NCBI GenBank assembly: GCA_021792615.1
Contig: JAJYUJ010000038.1
Span: 1-22,647, forward strand
Direction of reading: 5' to 3'
DNA from: a bacterium
GTDB lineage: Bacteria; JAMCPX01
Length of the DNA: 22,647 bases
Of this stretch, positions 22,367 through 22,647 are shown piece by piece. The notes beneath the pieces were generated by a model. The model did not search any database, was not told the origin of the DNA, and saw only the letters and a program-made list of their open reading frames with translations. Positions within the stretch are counted from its first letter, which is position 1; each line of letters opens with the position of its first letter. A program made the position numbers and the translations under genes.

Positions 22367-22647
22367 GGGACTGTCCTATGCAACTTTTTTCTCTTGTATA
22401 TTTCGGTTAGATTTGAAAAAATCTCTGGCAGTTTGCAGATTCATCCAGAATCCGGTGTTGTGCCTTATACCATGCTGAGCAATAGAGCCGCCTCTGTTGT
22501 CATGTCTCTTTTGCCGTTTCTCGTTCTTCCGGGTGTCATTCCCGCGAAAGCGGGAATCCATCCTCTCCTTTCTTAACCTTGCAGAACGGGAAACAAATAA
22601 CTGGATTCCTGCTCAAGAATACCTCCGAAGAATCTCACGGGCAGGAA
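22367..22647. other. Gene-less end of window with repeat sequence
   Basis: No gene is seen after rsmE. A perfect 6-bp hairpin with a GAAA loop (AGATTT/AAATCT) lies at 22409-22424; it lacks a T-tract. The rest leads into the dispersed repeat at 22538-22647. A minus-strand frame (22376-22561) begins MDSRFRGND, the usual translation of this kind of repeat, and is not a gene. Confidence 0.5.
22538..22647. repeat. Dispersed palindromic repeat (ATTCCCGC...GCGGGAAT type), cut by window end
   Basis: ATTCCCGC at 22538-22545 pairs with GCGGGAAT at 22550-22557 around a GAAA loop. GGAATCCA at 22554-22561 recurs as its reverse complement TGGATTCC at 22602-22609. The second hairpin, TTCCTGC at 22606-22612 with GCAGGAA at 22641-22647, is degenerate and ends with the window. 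This pattern, two hairpins facing each other, is a known widespread intergenic repeat in many proteobacterial-type genomes. Confidence 0.65.

Noticed and set aside
22376-22561. 61-codon minus-strand frame starting MDSRFRGND
   Set aside because: This opening is the routine translation of the dispersed repeat, not a gene.
1-22647. CRISPR array, phage or transposase genes
   Set aside because: No regularly spaced direct repeats and no integrase, transposase or phage protein motifs were seen on either strand.

Overview
This window reads as a chromosomal core region of a Gram-negative bacterium. Outer-membrane biogenesis is represented by a Kdo transferase (waaA), a heptose nucleotidyltransferase (rfaE2), a LolC/E permease, a putative outer-membrane barrel and a TPR lipoprotein. 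A futalosine-pathway enzyme (MqnC), a B12-type radical SAM protein, a PerR-like regulator and a HAMP-GGDEF protein suggest an anaerobe or microaerophile of the Desulfobacterota (old Deltaproteobacteria) or a nearby phylum. That placement is inferred from gene content only. No phage, integrase, transposase, CRISPR array, rRNA or tRNA was seen.

Layout. 1-359: gene-poor segment with several hairpins ahead of an alpha/beta hydrolase (360-1271). 1432-2022 (minus): secreted, probably outer-membrane beta-barrel protein. 2245-3675 (minus): B12-binding-type radical SAM protein. 3676-4154: no convincing gene, but a 96-bp element with perfect 13-bp terminal inverted repeats. 4155-8196 (minus): prfB-lysS-lolC, with prfB containing the classic programmed +1 frameshift. 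8373-8966 (minus): MarC-family membrane protein. 9030-14431 (minus): grpE-dnaK-dnaJ, a zinc-ribbon/CheY response regulator, then mqnC, in transcription order and tightly packed. 14432-14682: divergent regulatory region with a 10-bp inverted repeat overlapping a -35-like box. 14683-18588 (plus): operon of a HAMP-GGDEF protein, a TPR lipoprotein and a membrane-anchored PHP-type metallohydrolase. 18651-20404 (minus): waaA and a PerR-like Fur-family gene. 20663-22366 (plus): rfaE2, a universal stress protein and rsmE. 22367-22647: dispersed-repeat sequence running off the end.

How the genes work together. The grpE/dnaK/dnaJ set is a complete Hsp70 machine. It is followed, 4 bp after dnaJ, by a receiver protein whose zinc ribbon may bind a partner protein or nucleic acid. 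The GGDEF-lipoprotein-PHP operon looks like an envelope-associated unit: a two-TM cyclic-di-GMP-type sensor, an outer-membrane-type TPR lipoprotein and an anchored hydrolase, the first two overlapping by ATGA. PerR is divergent from rfaE2. lolC is present without an adjacent lolD and carries an AT-rich internal insertion.

Most genes are recognisable housekeeping families. The less ordinary parts are the three-gene GGDEF/TPR/PHP operon, the zinc-ribbon receiver in the chaperone operon, the short repeats (one arm of which matches the prfB ribosome-binding site) and the structured leaders. I did not find a clearly new defence or mobile system.
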